In this document: positions 44,985-54,011 of the stretch, one piece after another
How positions within the stretch are numbered: the stretch's first letter is position 1
Layout: each line of letters opens with the position of its first letter
Assembly: GCF_020880995.1 (NCBI RefSeq)
Contig: NZ_JAJISD010000009.1
Location: 1 to 64,000, forward strand
Reading direction: 5' to 3'
DNA from: Reyranella aquatilis
GTDB taxonomy: Bacteria > Pseudomonadota > Alphaproteobacteria > Reyranellales > Reyranellaceae
Length of the DNA: 64,000 nucleotides
The notes under the pieces: generated by a model
Database searches by the model: none
Seen by the model: only the letters and a program-made list of their open reading frames with translations
What the model was told of the DNA's origin: nothing
Made by a program: the position numbers and the translations under genes

Positions 44985-46177
44985 TGCGCGCACTGCTTGC
45001 CTTCGCAGCGTTTCTCCTGCTCGCCGGCCCTGCCGGCGCGCAGCATCAGCACCAGCACGGCAAGCCGGCCGCCGCGACACCGGAGGCCTTCACCGCGACG
45101 CCGGCCTTCGGGCCGGACGGCACGCTGTGGCTCGCCCGGGCCATGGCCGACCGGATCGTCGTCGTGCGCTCGACTGACCTGGGGAAGACCTTCTCCGAGC
45201 CGGTCGCCGTTACGCCCGAGCCGATGAACCTCGACTGGGGGCCCGACGCGCGGGCCCGCATCGTGGTCGACCCGAAGGGCGGCCTGGTCGTCACCTTCGC
45301 GATCTTCCAGGATCGCAACTTCAACGGACGCGCCTTCTACGCGCGTTCGAAGGACAACGGCGCGAGCTTCGGCAAGCCGCAGCCGATCACCGCCGATGCC
45401 ACCAGCCAGCGTTTCGAGACGGCGGCCGTCGATCCCTCGACGGGTCGCGTCTTCGCGACATGGCTCGACAAGCGCAACGGGCCGAAAGCCCGCGCCGCCG
45501 GCAAGCCCTATCCCGGCGCGGCGCTCGCCTATGCCTGGGAGGATGGCGAGGCAGGCTTCGGCCCGACCAGCATCGCCCTCGACAATACCTGCGAATGCTG
45601 CCGGCTCGGCGTCGCGTTCGCCGGCCCCGGCCGGCCGGCGGTGGTGTTCCGCAACATCTTCCCCGGCTCGATCCGCGACCATGGCGTCGTCACCTTCAAG
45701 GACGAGAAGACGCCGGGACCGGTGCGTCGCGTCAGCGCCGACGAGTGGAAGATCGAGGCCTGCCCGCATCATGGCCCTAGCCTAGCGATCCTGCCCGACG
45801 GCTCCTATCACGTCGCCTGGTTCACCGACGGCTCGGCGCGCAAGGGCCTGTTCTATGCCCGTGCCGATAATGGCGACACGCCGTTCGGCGCGCCGCGCGC
45901 GCTCTCCACCGCGAGGCGCCAGCCGGCCCGGCCGTATATTCTCGCCAATGGCACCGCGCTCCATCTTGTCTGGAAGGAATTCGACGGCACGAAGTCCACG
46001 GTGCGCTGGCAGGTGAGCCATGACAGTGGCCGCCAGTGGAGCGAACCGCGCACCGTCGCCGACACCGAGGATGCCTCCGACCATCCGCTGCTCGTCGCCC
46101 ATGCCGGCCGCGCCTATCTCTCGTGGCTCACCCAGGCCGACGGCTACCGCCTGATCCCGCTGGAGGACCAGCCATGA
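44984..46177 (+). CDS. secreted sialidase-fold (BNR-repeat) protein
   Basis: A 397-residue exported protein (signal MRALLAFAAFLLLAGPAGA, followed by a His-rich QHQHQHGK). The rest is a beta-propeller with Asp-box-like repeats: STDLGKTFSEP, SKDNGASFGKP and SHDSGRQWSEP. A CECC motif at about residues 204-207 and a HH pair in ACPHHG are unusual for sialidases and could bind metal. Translationally coupled on both sides (1-nt and 4-nt overlaps) within the copper-type operon, so a metal-handling role is more likely than sialic acid cleavage. Confidence 0.72.
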   Translation: MRALLAFAAFLLLAGPAGAQHQHQHGKPAAATPEAFTATPAFGPDGTLWLARAMADRIVVVRSTDLGKTFSEPVAVTPEPMNLDWGPDARARIVVDPKGGLVVTFAIFQDRNFNGRAFYARSKDNGASFGKPQPITADATSQRFETAAVDPSTGRVFATWLDKRNGPKARAAGKPYPGAALAYAWEDGEAGFGPTSIALDNTCECCRLGVAFAGPGRPAVVFRNIFPGSIRDHGVVTFKDEKTPGPVRRVSADEWKIEACPHHGPSLAILPDGSYHVAWFTDGSARKGLFYARADNGDTPFGAPRALSTARRQPARPYILANGTALHLVWKEFDGTKSTVRWQVSHDSGRQWSEPRTVADTEDASDHPLLVAHAGRAYLSWLTQADGYRLIPLEDQP

Positions 46178-46659
46178 AGCTTCATCGTCTCCTCCTCGCG
46201 CTGCTGCTTGCGGTCGCAGCGACCGGCGCCAAGGCCGCCGATCTCCAATCGTTCGGCCGGGGGAGCTGGTCCAAGCTGCGCGCCGCCCACGACGGCCAGC
46301 CGACCGTCATCCATTTCTGGGGACTGACCTGCGCACCCTGCCTCGTCGAGATGCCGGAATGGGGCAAGCTGAGTGCCGAGCGGCCCGATATGCGCCTTGT
46401 GATGATTGCGGCCGATCCGGTGCCGCAGGATCCCGCGCGCGTGAACGACATGTTGGCGCGCGCCGGTCTCGGCAAGGCCGAGAACTGGGCCTTCACCGAC
46501 CGCTTCAACGAGCGGCTGCGCTACGAGGTCGATCCCGCCTGGGCCGGCGAACTGCCGCGCACCCTGCTGATCGATCGCGACGGCAAGGAGACCGTGCTTG
46601 CCGGCGTAGCCGAACTCGCGGAGGTGCGGGCCTGGCTCGACGCCCAGAAGAAACGCTGA
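46174..46659 (+). CDS. TlpA-like periplasmic thioredoxin-fold protein
   Basis: A 161-residue protein with a signal peptide (to about residue 21) and a thioredoxin fold whose active site is Cys53-Ala-Pro-Cys56 in FWGLTCAPCLVEMPEW. A cis-Pro is present at ELPRTLLID. Such proteins reduce cysteine ligands of copper chaperones or cytochromes in the periplasm, fitting the adjacent PCuAC gene. ATGA overlap with the upstream gene. Confidence 0.88.
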   Translation: MKLHRLLLALLLAVAATGAKAADLQSFGRGSWSKLRAAHDGQPTVIHFWGLTCAPCLVEMPEWGKLSAERPDMRLVMIAADPVPQDPARVNDMLARAGLGKAENWAFTDRFNERLRYEVDPAWAGELPRTLLIDRDGKETVLAGVAELAEVRAWLDAQKKR

Positions 46660-46691
46660 TCACCCGAATTCATTCATCAGGAGCACGTACC

Positions 46692-47165
46692 ATGTTCGCC
46701 CGTCGCCTCATTCTCGCCGCCGCCGTTTCTCTCCTCACCGTCCCGGCGATGGCCCAGGACTACAAGCTCGGTTCGCTCGAGATCACTGCGCCATGGACCC
46801 GCGCCACCGCCCCGACCGCCCGCAGCGGCGGCGGCTTCATGACGATCACCAACAAGGGCACCACCGCCGACCGGCTGGTTTCCGCCCGCAGCACCGTGTC
46901 CGACAAGGTCGAGATCCACGAGATGCAGATGGACGGCAGCGTCATGCGCATGCGCGAACTGGCGAAGGGCCTCGACATCCCCCCCGGCGCGACCGTCATG
47001 CTCAAGCCCGGCAGCTATCACATCATGTTCATGGAACTGAAGGCGCCGCTCGCGAAGGACGCCAAGGTGCCGGTCACGCTGGTCTTCGAGAAGGCCGGCA
47101 GCATCGACGTGCAACTCGATGTCCAGGCGATGGGCGCCATGCCGCACGGGCACGGGAAGAACTAG
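46692..47165 (+). CDS. copper chaperone PCuAC
   Basis: A 157-residue periplasmic protein with a signal peptide ending PAMAQ. The Cu(I) site residues His76, Met87, His110 and Met112 follow the PCuAC H-x(10)-M-x(~22)-HxM layout, in DKVEIHEMQM and KPGSYHIMFMEL. PCuAC proteins deliver copper to the CuA site of cytochrome oxidase, often with a Sco- or TlpA-type thioredoxin, matching the gene just upstream. C-terminal HGHGKN adds histidines. Confidence 0.92.
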   Translation: MFARRLILAAAVSLLTVPAMAQDYKLGSLEITAPWTRATAPTARSGGGFMTITNKGTTADRLVSARSTVSDKVEIHEMQMDGSVMRMRELAKGLDIPPGATVMLKPGSYHIMFMELKAPLAKDAKVPVTLVFEKAGSIDVQLDVQAMGAMPHGHGKN

Positions 47166-47192
47166 AATCGCCCCGCCTCAAACCCCGCACCA

Positions 47193-47301
47193 CCTCATTC
47201 TGAGGAGCCGTGCGGAGCGCGGCGTCTCGAAGGATGGTCAACCAAGATGGTGCGCGTGCCCATGCTTCGAGACGGCTGCTTCGCAGCCTCCTCAGCATGA
47301 G
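47193..47301. repeat. REP-like palindromic repeat
   Basis: Core copy of the main family between convergent PCuAC and MAPEG genes: CCTCATTCTGAGGAGC, GTCTCGAAGGATGG, CCATGCTTCGAGACG and CTCCTCAGCATGAGG blocks with paired changes in the outer stem (ATTCTGAGG versus CTCAGCATGAGG is not fully compensated). Confidence 0.72.
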
Positions 47302-47342
47302 GTCGGTGTTTATGGTCGACTATGAAAGCCGACCATCGTTCG

Positions 47343-47738
47343 CTACATCGCCTTCAGCAGTTCGAGGGCGATCAAGACCATGCCGATCACCGACACGAAC
47401 CAGGCCAGCGTGCGCAGCCACGCGATCCCTGCGACATAGATCACGGCGTAGGCGACGCGGCCCCAGAAGAAGATCGCCGCGCCCATAGCGGTCATGGCGT
47501 TGGCCTTGCCGGCCACCGCGGCGATCAGGACCAGCGCCGCGAACAGCACCATGTTCTCGACCATGTTGAGATGGGCGCGCTTGGCGCGTCCCGCCCAGCC
47601 CTTGATCTCGGGCAGGCCCTCGCGGTTGCCGGCAAGCGTGTTGATACCGACGGCCTGGTTGGCGCCGGTGGCCGCCACGAGCATCTGGACGAACGTCAGG
47701 ATCACGGAGAAGAGAAGGTACTTCAGGTCCGGAGACAT
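47343..47738 (-). CDS. MAPEG-family membrane protein
   Basis: A 131-residue four-helix protein with the MAPEG pattern: a GWAGRAKRAHLNMVENMVLFAALV segment (residues about 47-70), where the charged loop binds glutathione in eukaryotic members, and FFWGRVAYAVIYVAG. The bacterial role is unknown. It follows the uracil phosphoribosyltransferase gene by 20 bp on the same strand, so it may be transcribed with the URC genes without being part of the pathway. Confidence 0.85.
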   Translation of the reverse strand: MSPDLKYLLFSVILTFVQMLVAATGANQAVGINTLAGNREGLPEIKGWAGRAKRAHLNMVENMVLFAALVLIAAVAGKANAMTAMGAAIFFWGRVAYAVIYVAGIAWLRTLAWFVSVIGMVLIALELLKAM

Positions 47739-47758
47739 TTGCGTTTCTCCCCTTATCG

Positions 47759-48397
47759 TTATTTGGTCCCGAAGAGACGGTCGCCCGCATCGCCGAGCCC
47801 GGGAACAATGTAGCCGTGATCGTTGAGCTTTGCATCGATCGCCGCGGCGAAGACCGGCACGTCGGGATGGACCTCGGCGAAGGTCCGCGCGCCCTGCTCC
47901 GAGCCCAGCACGCAGATGAACTTGATCCGCTTGGCGCCGGACTCCTTCAAGCGGTCGACCGCGGCAATGGCCGAATGGGCCGTGGCCAGCATCGGGTCGC
48001 AGACGATGACGTCGCGATCGGAGATGTCCTGGGGAATCTTGAGGTAATACTCGACCGCCTGCAGCGTGCGCGGGTCGCGGTAGAGACCGACATGCCCGAC
48101 ACGCGCCAGCGGCACGAGGTCGATCACGCCCTCTGCGAGGCCGAGGCCCGCACGCAGGATCGGCACGACGACCAGCTTCTTGCCGTCGAGCATCGGCGCA
48201 TCCATCGCCTCGATCGGCGTCTCGATGCGTGCCTGCATCATCGGCAGGTCGCGCGTCGCGTCGTAGCCCAGCAGCAGGCCGATCTCGCGCAGCAGGCGCC
48301 GGAAGTTCGTGCTCGACGTCGCCTTGTCGCGAAGCTTCGTGAGCTTGTGCTGCACCAGCGGATGCGACACGACATGGATCGAGTGCGGCAGTGACAT
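47759..48397 (-). CDS. upp: uracil phosphoribosyltransferase
   Basis: A 212-residue UPRTase making UMP from uracil and PRPP. Recognisable blocks: [15 protein letters not shown], the PRPP loop [15 protein letters not shown], and the uracil-binding C-terminus [20 protein letters not shown]. The loop has TAHS where TGGS or TGNS is usual. The ATG at 48397 follows GAGGGAAG. Downstream of URC1- and URC4-like genes on the same strand, it matches URC6, the entry step of URC uracil catabolism. Confidence 0.94.
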   Translation of the reverse strand: MSLPHSIHVVSHPLVQHKLTKLRDKATSSTNFRRLLREIGLLLGYDATRDLPMMQARIETPIEAMDAPMLDGKKLVVVPILRAGLGLAEGVIDLVPLARVGHVGLYRDPRTLQAVEYYLKIPQDISDRDVIVCDPMLATAHSAIAAVDRLKESGAKRIKFICVLGSEQGARTFAEVHPDVPVFAAAIDAKLNDHGYIVPGLGDAGDRLFGTK

Positions 48398-48419
48398 GAA
48401 ACGACTTCCCTCTTTGTGG

Positions 48420-48536
48420 CCCACCCTTCGAGACGCGGTCCTCCGGACCGCTCCTCAGGGTGAGGTCTATCTCAAACCAACACTTCCAACCTCATCCTGA
48501 GGAGTGCGTGAAACGCGCGTCTCGAAGGATGGGCGA
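48420..48536. repeat. two REP half-elements in reversed order
   Basis: CCCACCCTTCGAGACG...CTCCTCAGGGTGAGG comes first, then after about 25 bp CCTCATCCTGAGGAG...GTCTCGAAGGATGGG. In other copies the halves come in the opposite order, so this looks like the junction between two neighbouring elements after loss of their outer halves. It lies between upp and the DUF1688 gene. Confidence 0.65.
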
Positions 48537-48547
48537 CGGACGCAATG

Positions 48548-49708
48548 CTAGAACACCGTGCCGTCGCTTTCGACGGTGATGGGCGGCCCTCCGCCCGGAC
48601 GCCGGTCGGCGGCCAGGCGGCGTCCCGCAAACCATGTGCCGGCTTCCAGCACCTTCACCAGCGGCAGGTGCTGGGCATCCATACCCAGATGCAGCCGGAC
48701 ATGCCCGGCAATCTCGTCGAGCAGCGCCACGGTGAGCGCCCGCCATTCCACGATCGCCTCGTCGCCGGGCGCAAAGCTCTTTTGCAGCAGCACGCGCTGC
48801 TTGGGCCGCAGCGCGCCGGCGTCGACCAGCAGGCCGCCATTGCGATACTCGGGCAGGCCGGTCAGCGCATCGAGGGCCACGACCTTCAGGCCCGCGCCCT
48901 CGATCGGCTCGACCAGCGAGTAGCTCATCCACTGTGACAGCTTGTGGAACGGCACCAGCCCGACCACCGGATGCTCCCACACGTCGCCGCGCGGCGAGGG
49001 CCAGATGGGCGAGAGCCTGTCCAGGACAGCGGCGAGGATGGATTCGGCCTTCACCTCGCCGCCGCCGGTTGCATTGTCCGCCACGATGTCGAACAGCGCG
49101 CCGGGCCGCTCCAGGCCAACGCCGCCCAGCTTGCGCAGCAGATCGGCGCGTCCCTCGAGGCCGAGCAGCGGATTGTGCGCCTTCACCTGGAAGCCCATGG
49201 CGACGTCCATCGGCGTCAGCGTCGCCAGCCGCTCGGCATCGACACGCAACGGATCGCCCTTGGCGTCACGACTGAAGGCACCGTTGGCGAACATGTGCAG
49301 GCTGGCGACGCCCAGCCCTTCGGAGCGGGCATAGGTTTCGCCCGTGCCCGGCTCGCGGTAGCTCCAGTCCGGGCCGGCGCCCGCGTCGAGCAGGACGGAC
49401 ACGACCGCGAGGTCGATGCGACGGCGCGCAATCTCCTCGGCCGGAAGATGGGCGAGCCTATTGGCCAGTGCGCTCCAACGGTCGCGGCCGCCGACTTCGA
49501 AATGCCGCCAGCGCGAATGGAACGGGATTGCCGCCGGATCGGGAAAGCGCTCGCGCGCGACGGCGAGCGTCGCCTGCACGGCGTTTTCCAATCCGCTGGC
49601 ATCGAGCTGGAACCATTGCGATTGCCCGTCCTGGACGAACTTCAGGACCTTCGACGCCCGTTCGCGGATCGCGACGGGCGTGCGGAGATAGGCCAGATCG
49701 TTTCTCAA
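48548..49708 (-). CDS. DUF1688 protein, URC4-like, uracil catabolism
   Basis: A 386-residue protein with DUF1688 features throughout: N-terminal LRTPVAIRERASKVL, SRWRHFEVGGRDRW, and C-terminal GTWFAGRRLAADRRPGGGPPI. URC4 is one of the genes required for the URC uracil-degradation route described in Lachancea (Saccharomyces) kluyveri; its reaction is not firmly assigned. It lies between URC1-like and upp genes in one orientation, the bacterial version of that gene set. No signal peptide; cytosolic. Confidence 0.9.
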   Translation of the reverse strand: MRNDLAYLRTPVAIRERASKVLKFVQDGQSQWFQLDASGLENAVQATLAVARERFPDPAAIPFHSRWRHFEVGGRDRWSALANRLAHLPAEEIARRRIDLAVVSVLLDAGAGPDWSYREPGTGETYARSEGLGVASLHMFANGAFSRDAKGDPLRVDAERLATLTPMDVAMGFQVKAHNPLLGLEGRADLLRKLGGVGLERPGALFDIVADNATGGGEVKAESILAAVLDRLSPIWPSPRGDVWEHPVVGLVPFHKLSQWMSYSLVEPIEGAGLKVVALDALTGLPEYRNGGLLVDAGALRPKQRVLLQKSFAPGDEAIVEWRALTVALLDEIAGHVRLHLGMDAQHLPLVKVLEAGTWFAGRRLAADRRPGGGPPITVESDGTVF

Positions 49709-49746
49709 GACCGGCGCCCGCGAACCGGTGTCGTCCTGGGTCCAGC

Positions 49747-49777
49747 GAAGGATCCTTCGCTGCGCTCAGGATGACAG
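49747..49777. repeat. short palindromic repeat (AAGGATCCTTCGCTGCGCTCAGGATGAC type)
   Basis: GAAGGATCCTTCGC and GCTCAGGATGACAG form an imperfect small hairpin between the URC1- and URC4-like genes. This short repeat type is distinct from the two longer families and only one copy is seen in the window. It may modulate expression within the operon. Confidence 0.5.
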
Positions 49778-49786
49778 AAAAATGAA

Positions 49787-51022
<1,236 letters not shown>

Positions 51023-51237
51023 GTGCTTTCCGGTCCTCTGGGAGCGGGAAAGCGAGGAAGCTTACAGCGGCCAGATGACCAAAGGAAGACGCTGGTGAAA
51101 CCGGCAAAAGCGTGCGGCGGCAAACTTTCATGCGCCATGATGAAGAGCGCCATCGCCTAATGCACCGAGCGAGTGCCTGGCTCACTTTCCGCCGCCGCCA
51201 CCACCGCCATCGCCCCCACCACCGTCACCCGTTCTCC

Positions 51238-52140
51238 CTATCCATTTGCCGCGAGGTCGATGGCGCGGCGGTACATGGTCATCGCGGCTTCGGGCGTGTT
51301 GTAGCCCGCATGCGCCGTCAGCGTGACATTGTCGAGTTTGAGCAACGGCTCGTCGGGCGGCGTGGGCTCCAGGCCGAAGACGTCGGTCGCATAGTGACCG
51401 ATGCGGCCCGCGCGCAGCAGGTCAACCAGCGCTGGCTCGTCGACTATGCCCGCACGTGCGGTGTTGACGATGATGACGCCCGGCTTCGTTTTTTCCAGCT
51501 TCGCACGATCGAGGAAGCCGCGCGTGGCGTCGTTGAGGGCGAGGTGCAGGCTCACGATGTCGGACTGCGCCAACAGTTCGTCGATCGTGACCGTCTTCAC
51601 CGAACTGTCCGCGACAGGCGAGCGGTTATAGGCGATCACGTTCAGGCCGATGCCCTGGGCAATGCGCGCCAGTTCGCGCCCGATGCCGCCCAGCCCGACC
51701 ACCCCCAGCGTCTTGCCGCGGAGTTCCATGCCCTGCATCGGCCGCCAGCCGCCGCCGCGCACGATGCCGTGCATGGTCGCGATGTGCCGGGCCGCGGCAA
51801 AGACCAGACCCATCGCATGCTCGGCCACCGTCGTGTCGCCATAACCGCCGATGGTCGAGACCTTGATGCCCAGCCGCTCGGCCGCCGCGACATCGACATA
51901 GCTCGAGGCGCCCGTGCCGAGGAAAACGATGTGCTTCAGCCCGCTGCAGCGCCTGAGGGTCGGCTCGCTGAAATAGGTCGCATCGTTGATGATGGTGTCG
52001 TAGCCCGCGGCCTTGTCCGGCACGTGTTCTTCCGGCACCGGTCCCATGTTGATCGTAACCGGGATGTCCGCGGGGCCGTGAACCTGCTTCCACACGCGAT
52101 CGATGTCTGGGGTCGAATCGATGAACAATGTCCTGGCCAT
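51238..52140 (-). CDS. D-2-hydroxyacid dehydrogenase
   Basis: A 300-residue NAD(P)-dependent enzyme. LGVVGLGGIGRELA is the dinucleotide-binding GxGxxG; VNTARAGIVDE has the catalytic Arg, and the Glu and His are in FGLEPTPPDEP and LTAHAGYNTPEA. It reduces 2-keto acids or oxidises D-2-hydroxy acids. It lies 215 bp upstream of the URC1-like gene on the same strand; a metabolic link is not clear. The gap contains a GGT/GGC-rich stretch. Confidence 0.9.
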   Translation of the reverse strand: MARTLFIDSTPDIDRVWKQVHGPADIPVTINMGPVPEEHVPDKAAGYDTIINDATYFSEPTLRRCSGLKHIVFLGTGASSYVDVAAAERLGIKVSTIGGYGDTTVAEHAMGLVFAAARHIATMHGIVRGGGWRPMQGMELRGKTLGVVGLGGIGRELARIAQGIGLNVIAYNRSPVADSSVKTVTIDELLAQSDIVSLHLALNDATRGFLDRAKLEKTKPGVIIVNTARAGIVDEPALVDLLRAGRIGHYATDVFGLEPTPPDEPLLKLDNVTLTAHAGYNTPEAAMTMYRRAIDLAANG

Positions 52141-52206
52141 GGGCAGTCCTCCACACGGGAACGACGATAGTCCGCAGATTGCCAACCGTCTGCTAGGATG
52201 GCGTCG

Positions 52207-52641
52207 ATGAACCGACGCTCCTTCCTCGGCGCCCTGCCGATCCTCGCCGCTGCGCCCGTTTCCGCGCAGTCGCTTCCCGCCATCCGGACCCTCTCCCTGT
52301 CGGCCGCGCCCGCCAGCACGACGGTGACCGGCACGCTCGCCGACATCAAAGCCCGCGGGCTCTACTATGTGCCCGGGCGCGCGGGCGAGACGATGAACGT
52401 CATGGTGACCTCTCCGGGAAACAACGTCGTGTTCCAGATCTGGGAGCCCGGCACTCTCGTCCGACTGAATCCGGATGGGACGCCGAGCCTCGACGGCAAG
52501 CCGATGCACGATGCCGGACCGACAGACGAACCCGCGGCATGGATAGGCGCCCTCCCCAAGACCGGTCCGTATCTGCTGATGGCCTACAGCCGCCGGGACG
52601 CGGCGAGCTACACGCTCACCATCAGTGTCACAAGCCAGTAA
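52207..52641 (+). CDS. exported hypothetical protein with Tat-like leader
   Basis: A 144-residue protein starting MNRRSFLGALPILAAAPVSAQ. AGGA at 52195-52198 favours ATG 52207 over ATG 52198. The twin-arginine-like RRSFLG leader suggests Tat export. The mature part, with PGRAGETMNVMVTSPGNNVVFQIWEPG, resembles small beta-sandwich proteins of pre-peptidase C-terminal type, but I cannot assign a family. Cys-free; no operon partners on its strand before the next small secreted gene 130 bp later. Confidence 0.65.
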   Translation: MNRRSFLGALPILAAAPVSAQSLPAIRTLSLSAAPASTTVTGTLADIKARGLYYVPGRAGETMNVMVTSPGNNVVFQIWEPGTLVRLNPDGTPSLDGKPMHDAGPTDEPAAWIGALPKTGPYLLMAYSRRDAASYTLTISVTSQ

Positions 52642-52770
52642 TCCCAAGGCATATTTTTAAAGGTTGCGCCTCCACTGCAATATGCATAGCCTGCCCGCGT
52701 GTGTGGGTGGGCCGGCATGGGGATGCCGGACCCGTCAGTTCGACCTCTGGAATTGACGCAGGAGCTGGAC

Positions 52771-53109
52771 ATGAAAATGCTCTTTGCGGGCGCGTCGGCG
52801 CTCGCGGTGGCGGTCGTCGTGGCCGCCGGCACCATTGCCTATTCGCAACAGAGCGCCGTGCCCGGAAGGTCAGCGCCAGGCCAGGGGATACAGCCTTCCG
52901 GCCAGAGCCAGCAGGCGTGCCTGACGCAGTACAATCCCATGCCCGGACAGTCCGCGATCACGATGATCCGCGCCGGTTACGAGATCAAGGCAGCGGTCCC
53001 CAACGGCCTCTGGCTCCAGAAGGACAAGGACCTGTACTACTGCAATTCCGGCCGGCCGGTGGAAGGCGACGTGCAGTGCTGGCAGATGCGCGAAGTCACA
53101 CGCTGCTGA
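52771..53109 (+). CDS. small secreted four-Cys protein, paralogue A
   Basis: A 112-residue protein with a hydrophobic N-terminal helix/signal (residues 5-25), a Gln/Pro/Ser-rich linker and a compact C-terminal domain with Cys50, 91, 103 and 112. The GYEIKAAVPNGLWLQKDKDLYYCN core is matched by the protein at 53711, in which all four cysteines are also kept. AGGAG precedes the ATG at 52771. Two disulfides in the periplasm are likely. Function unknown. Confidence 0.65.
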   Translation: MKMLFAGASALAVAVVVAAGTIAYSQQSAVPGRSAPGQGIQPSGQSQQACLTQYNPMPGQSAITMIRAGYEIKAAVPNGLWLQKDKDLYYCNSGRPVEGDVQCWQMREVTRC

Positions 53110-53160
53110 CCGGCGAGCCGGAACCGGGCATTCTCAGCCACAAACTTTGCGGAGGATCCA

Positions 53161-53601
53161 ATGCCCGACCTGTTTCCCACGACCGGCGAAGCCGAACAGG
53201 AAAAACTGAAAGAGGAGACGGCGGCCGGCGCCGGCGGGATCGTCAACCATCTCGGCCCTGACTCCTTCAGGAAGGACGGGCTGCGTCCCTTCTTCGAATA
53301 CAGGCCGCTCGGATTGAAGGAACTGACCGGCGGCAAGGTCGGTGCCCATGTCATCCGCGCCGTGCCGGGCCAGCATCCCGACGCGCCACGGCACAGTCAC
53401 GCGCTCGAGTTCCAGTTCGTCTACATCCTCAAGGGCTGGGCGATCTTCGAGTACGAGGGCTACGGGCAGCACAAGCTGGTGGCCGGCTCGACCGTCTACC
53501 AGCCGCCCGGCGTGAAGCATAAGGAGATCGACCATTCCGACGATCTGGAATTGATCGAGATCACCATGCCCGCCGACTTCGAAACCACCGTCGTCGAGTA
53601 G
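53161..53601 (+). CDS. cupin-domain protein
   Basis: A 146-residue single-cupin protein. The first cupin motif is HPDAPRHSHALEFQFVYILKGW with His, His and Glu metal ligands; the second is AGSTVYQPPGVKHKEIDHSD. It starts after GGAGGATCC. A Fe/Zn/Mn-dependent enzyme or a small-ligand sensor is possible. It sits between two paralogous secreted proteins on the same strand (51 bp and about 110 bp spacing). The link between them is unknown. Confidence 0.82.
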   Translation: MPDLFPTTGEAEQEKLKEETAAGAGGIVNHLGPDSFRKDGLRPFFEYRPLGLKELTGGKVGAHVIRAVPGQHPDAPRHSHALEFQFVYILKGWAIFEYEGYGQHKLVAGSTVYQPPGVKHKEIDHSDDLELIEITMPADFETTVVE

Positions 53602-53710
53602 TCACGAGGGTTCACATTTCCGAGTACAGGACGGACGCGGGGCGCCCGTTCGTTGAACGTGCGCGCCGATTCACATAGGGTTTTGGTGATTTCGGCTGAA
53701 TAGGATCGGA

Positions 53711-54007
53711 ATGAAGTCGCTGCTGGCCATTCTCCTCACTTCCCTGGCAATCGGGACGGCGTGGGCGCAGCCGCAGCAACCTCCGCAGGGCAAGCCGCCC
53801 ACCTGTGTCTCGCAGTATTCGGAAGCGGCCGCAATGTCGCCGGGTCTGCTGATCTCCACGGGTTTCGACATCAAGGCCGCCATTCCCGGCGGTGTGTGGC
53901 TGCAGAAGGACCGGGAGGTCTACTTCTGCAATACGGGCCGCGCCGCCGATGGCGAGACCCTGTGCTGGAAGCTGCGCGTCCCGGTCAAGGGCCAGCCCTG
54001 TCAGTAG
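53711..54007 (+). CDS. small secreted four-Cys protein, paralogue B
   Basis: A 98-residue protein with a signal peptide ending AWAQ (residue 20), a short Pro/Gln stretch and Cys32, 73, 85 and 97. GFDIKAAIPGGVWLQKDREVYFCN is the counterpart of the core in paralogue A, and the spacing of the first three cysteines (41 and 12) is identical. Function unknown. Its stop lies 5 bp from that of the convergent deacylase gene. Confidence 0.65.
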   Translation: MKSLLAILLTSLAIGTAWAQPQQPPQGKPPTCVSQYSEAAAMSPGLLISTGFDIKAAIPGGVWLQKDREVYFCNTGRAADGETLCWKLRVPVKGQPCQ

Positions 54008-54011
54008 CCGC

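Noticed and set aside
51180-51237. Glycine-rich reading frame (GGT/GGC run) after the hydroxyacid dehydrogenase
   Set aside because: It is only a simple-sequence stretch out of frame with the dehydrogenase and without a start codon or ribosome site.
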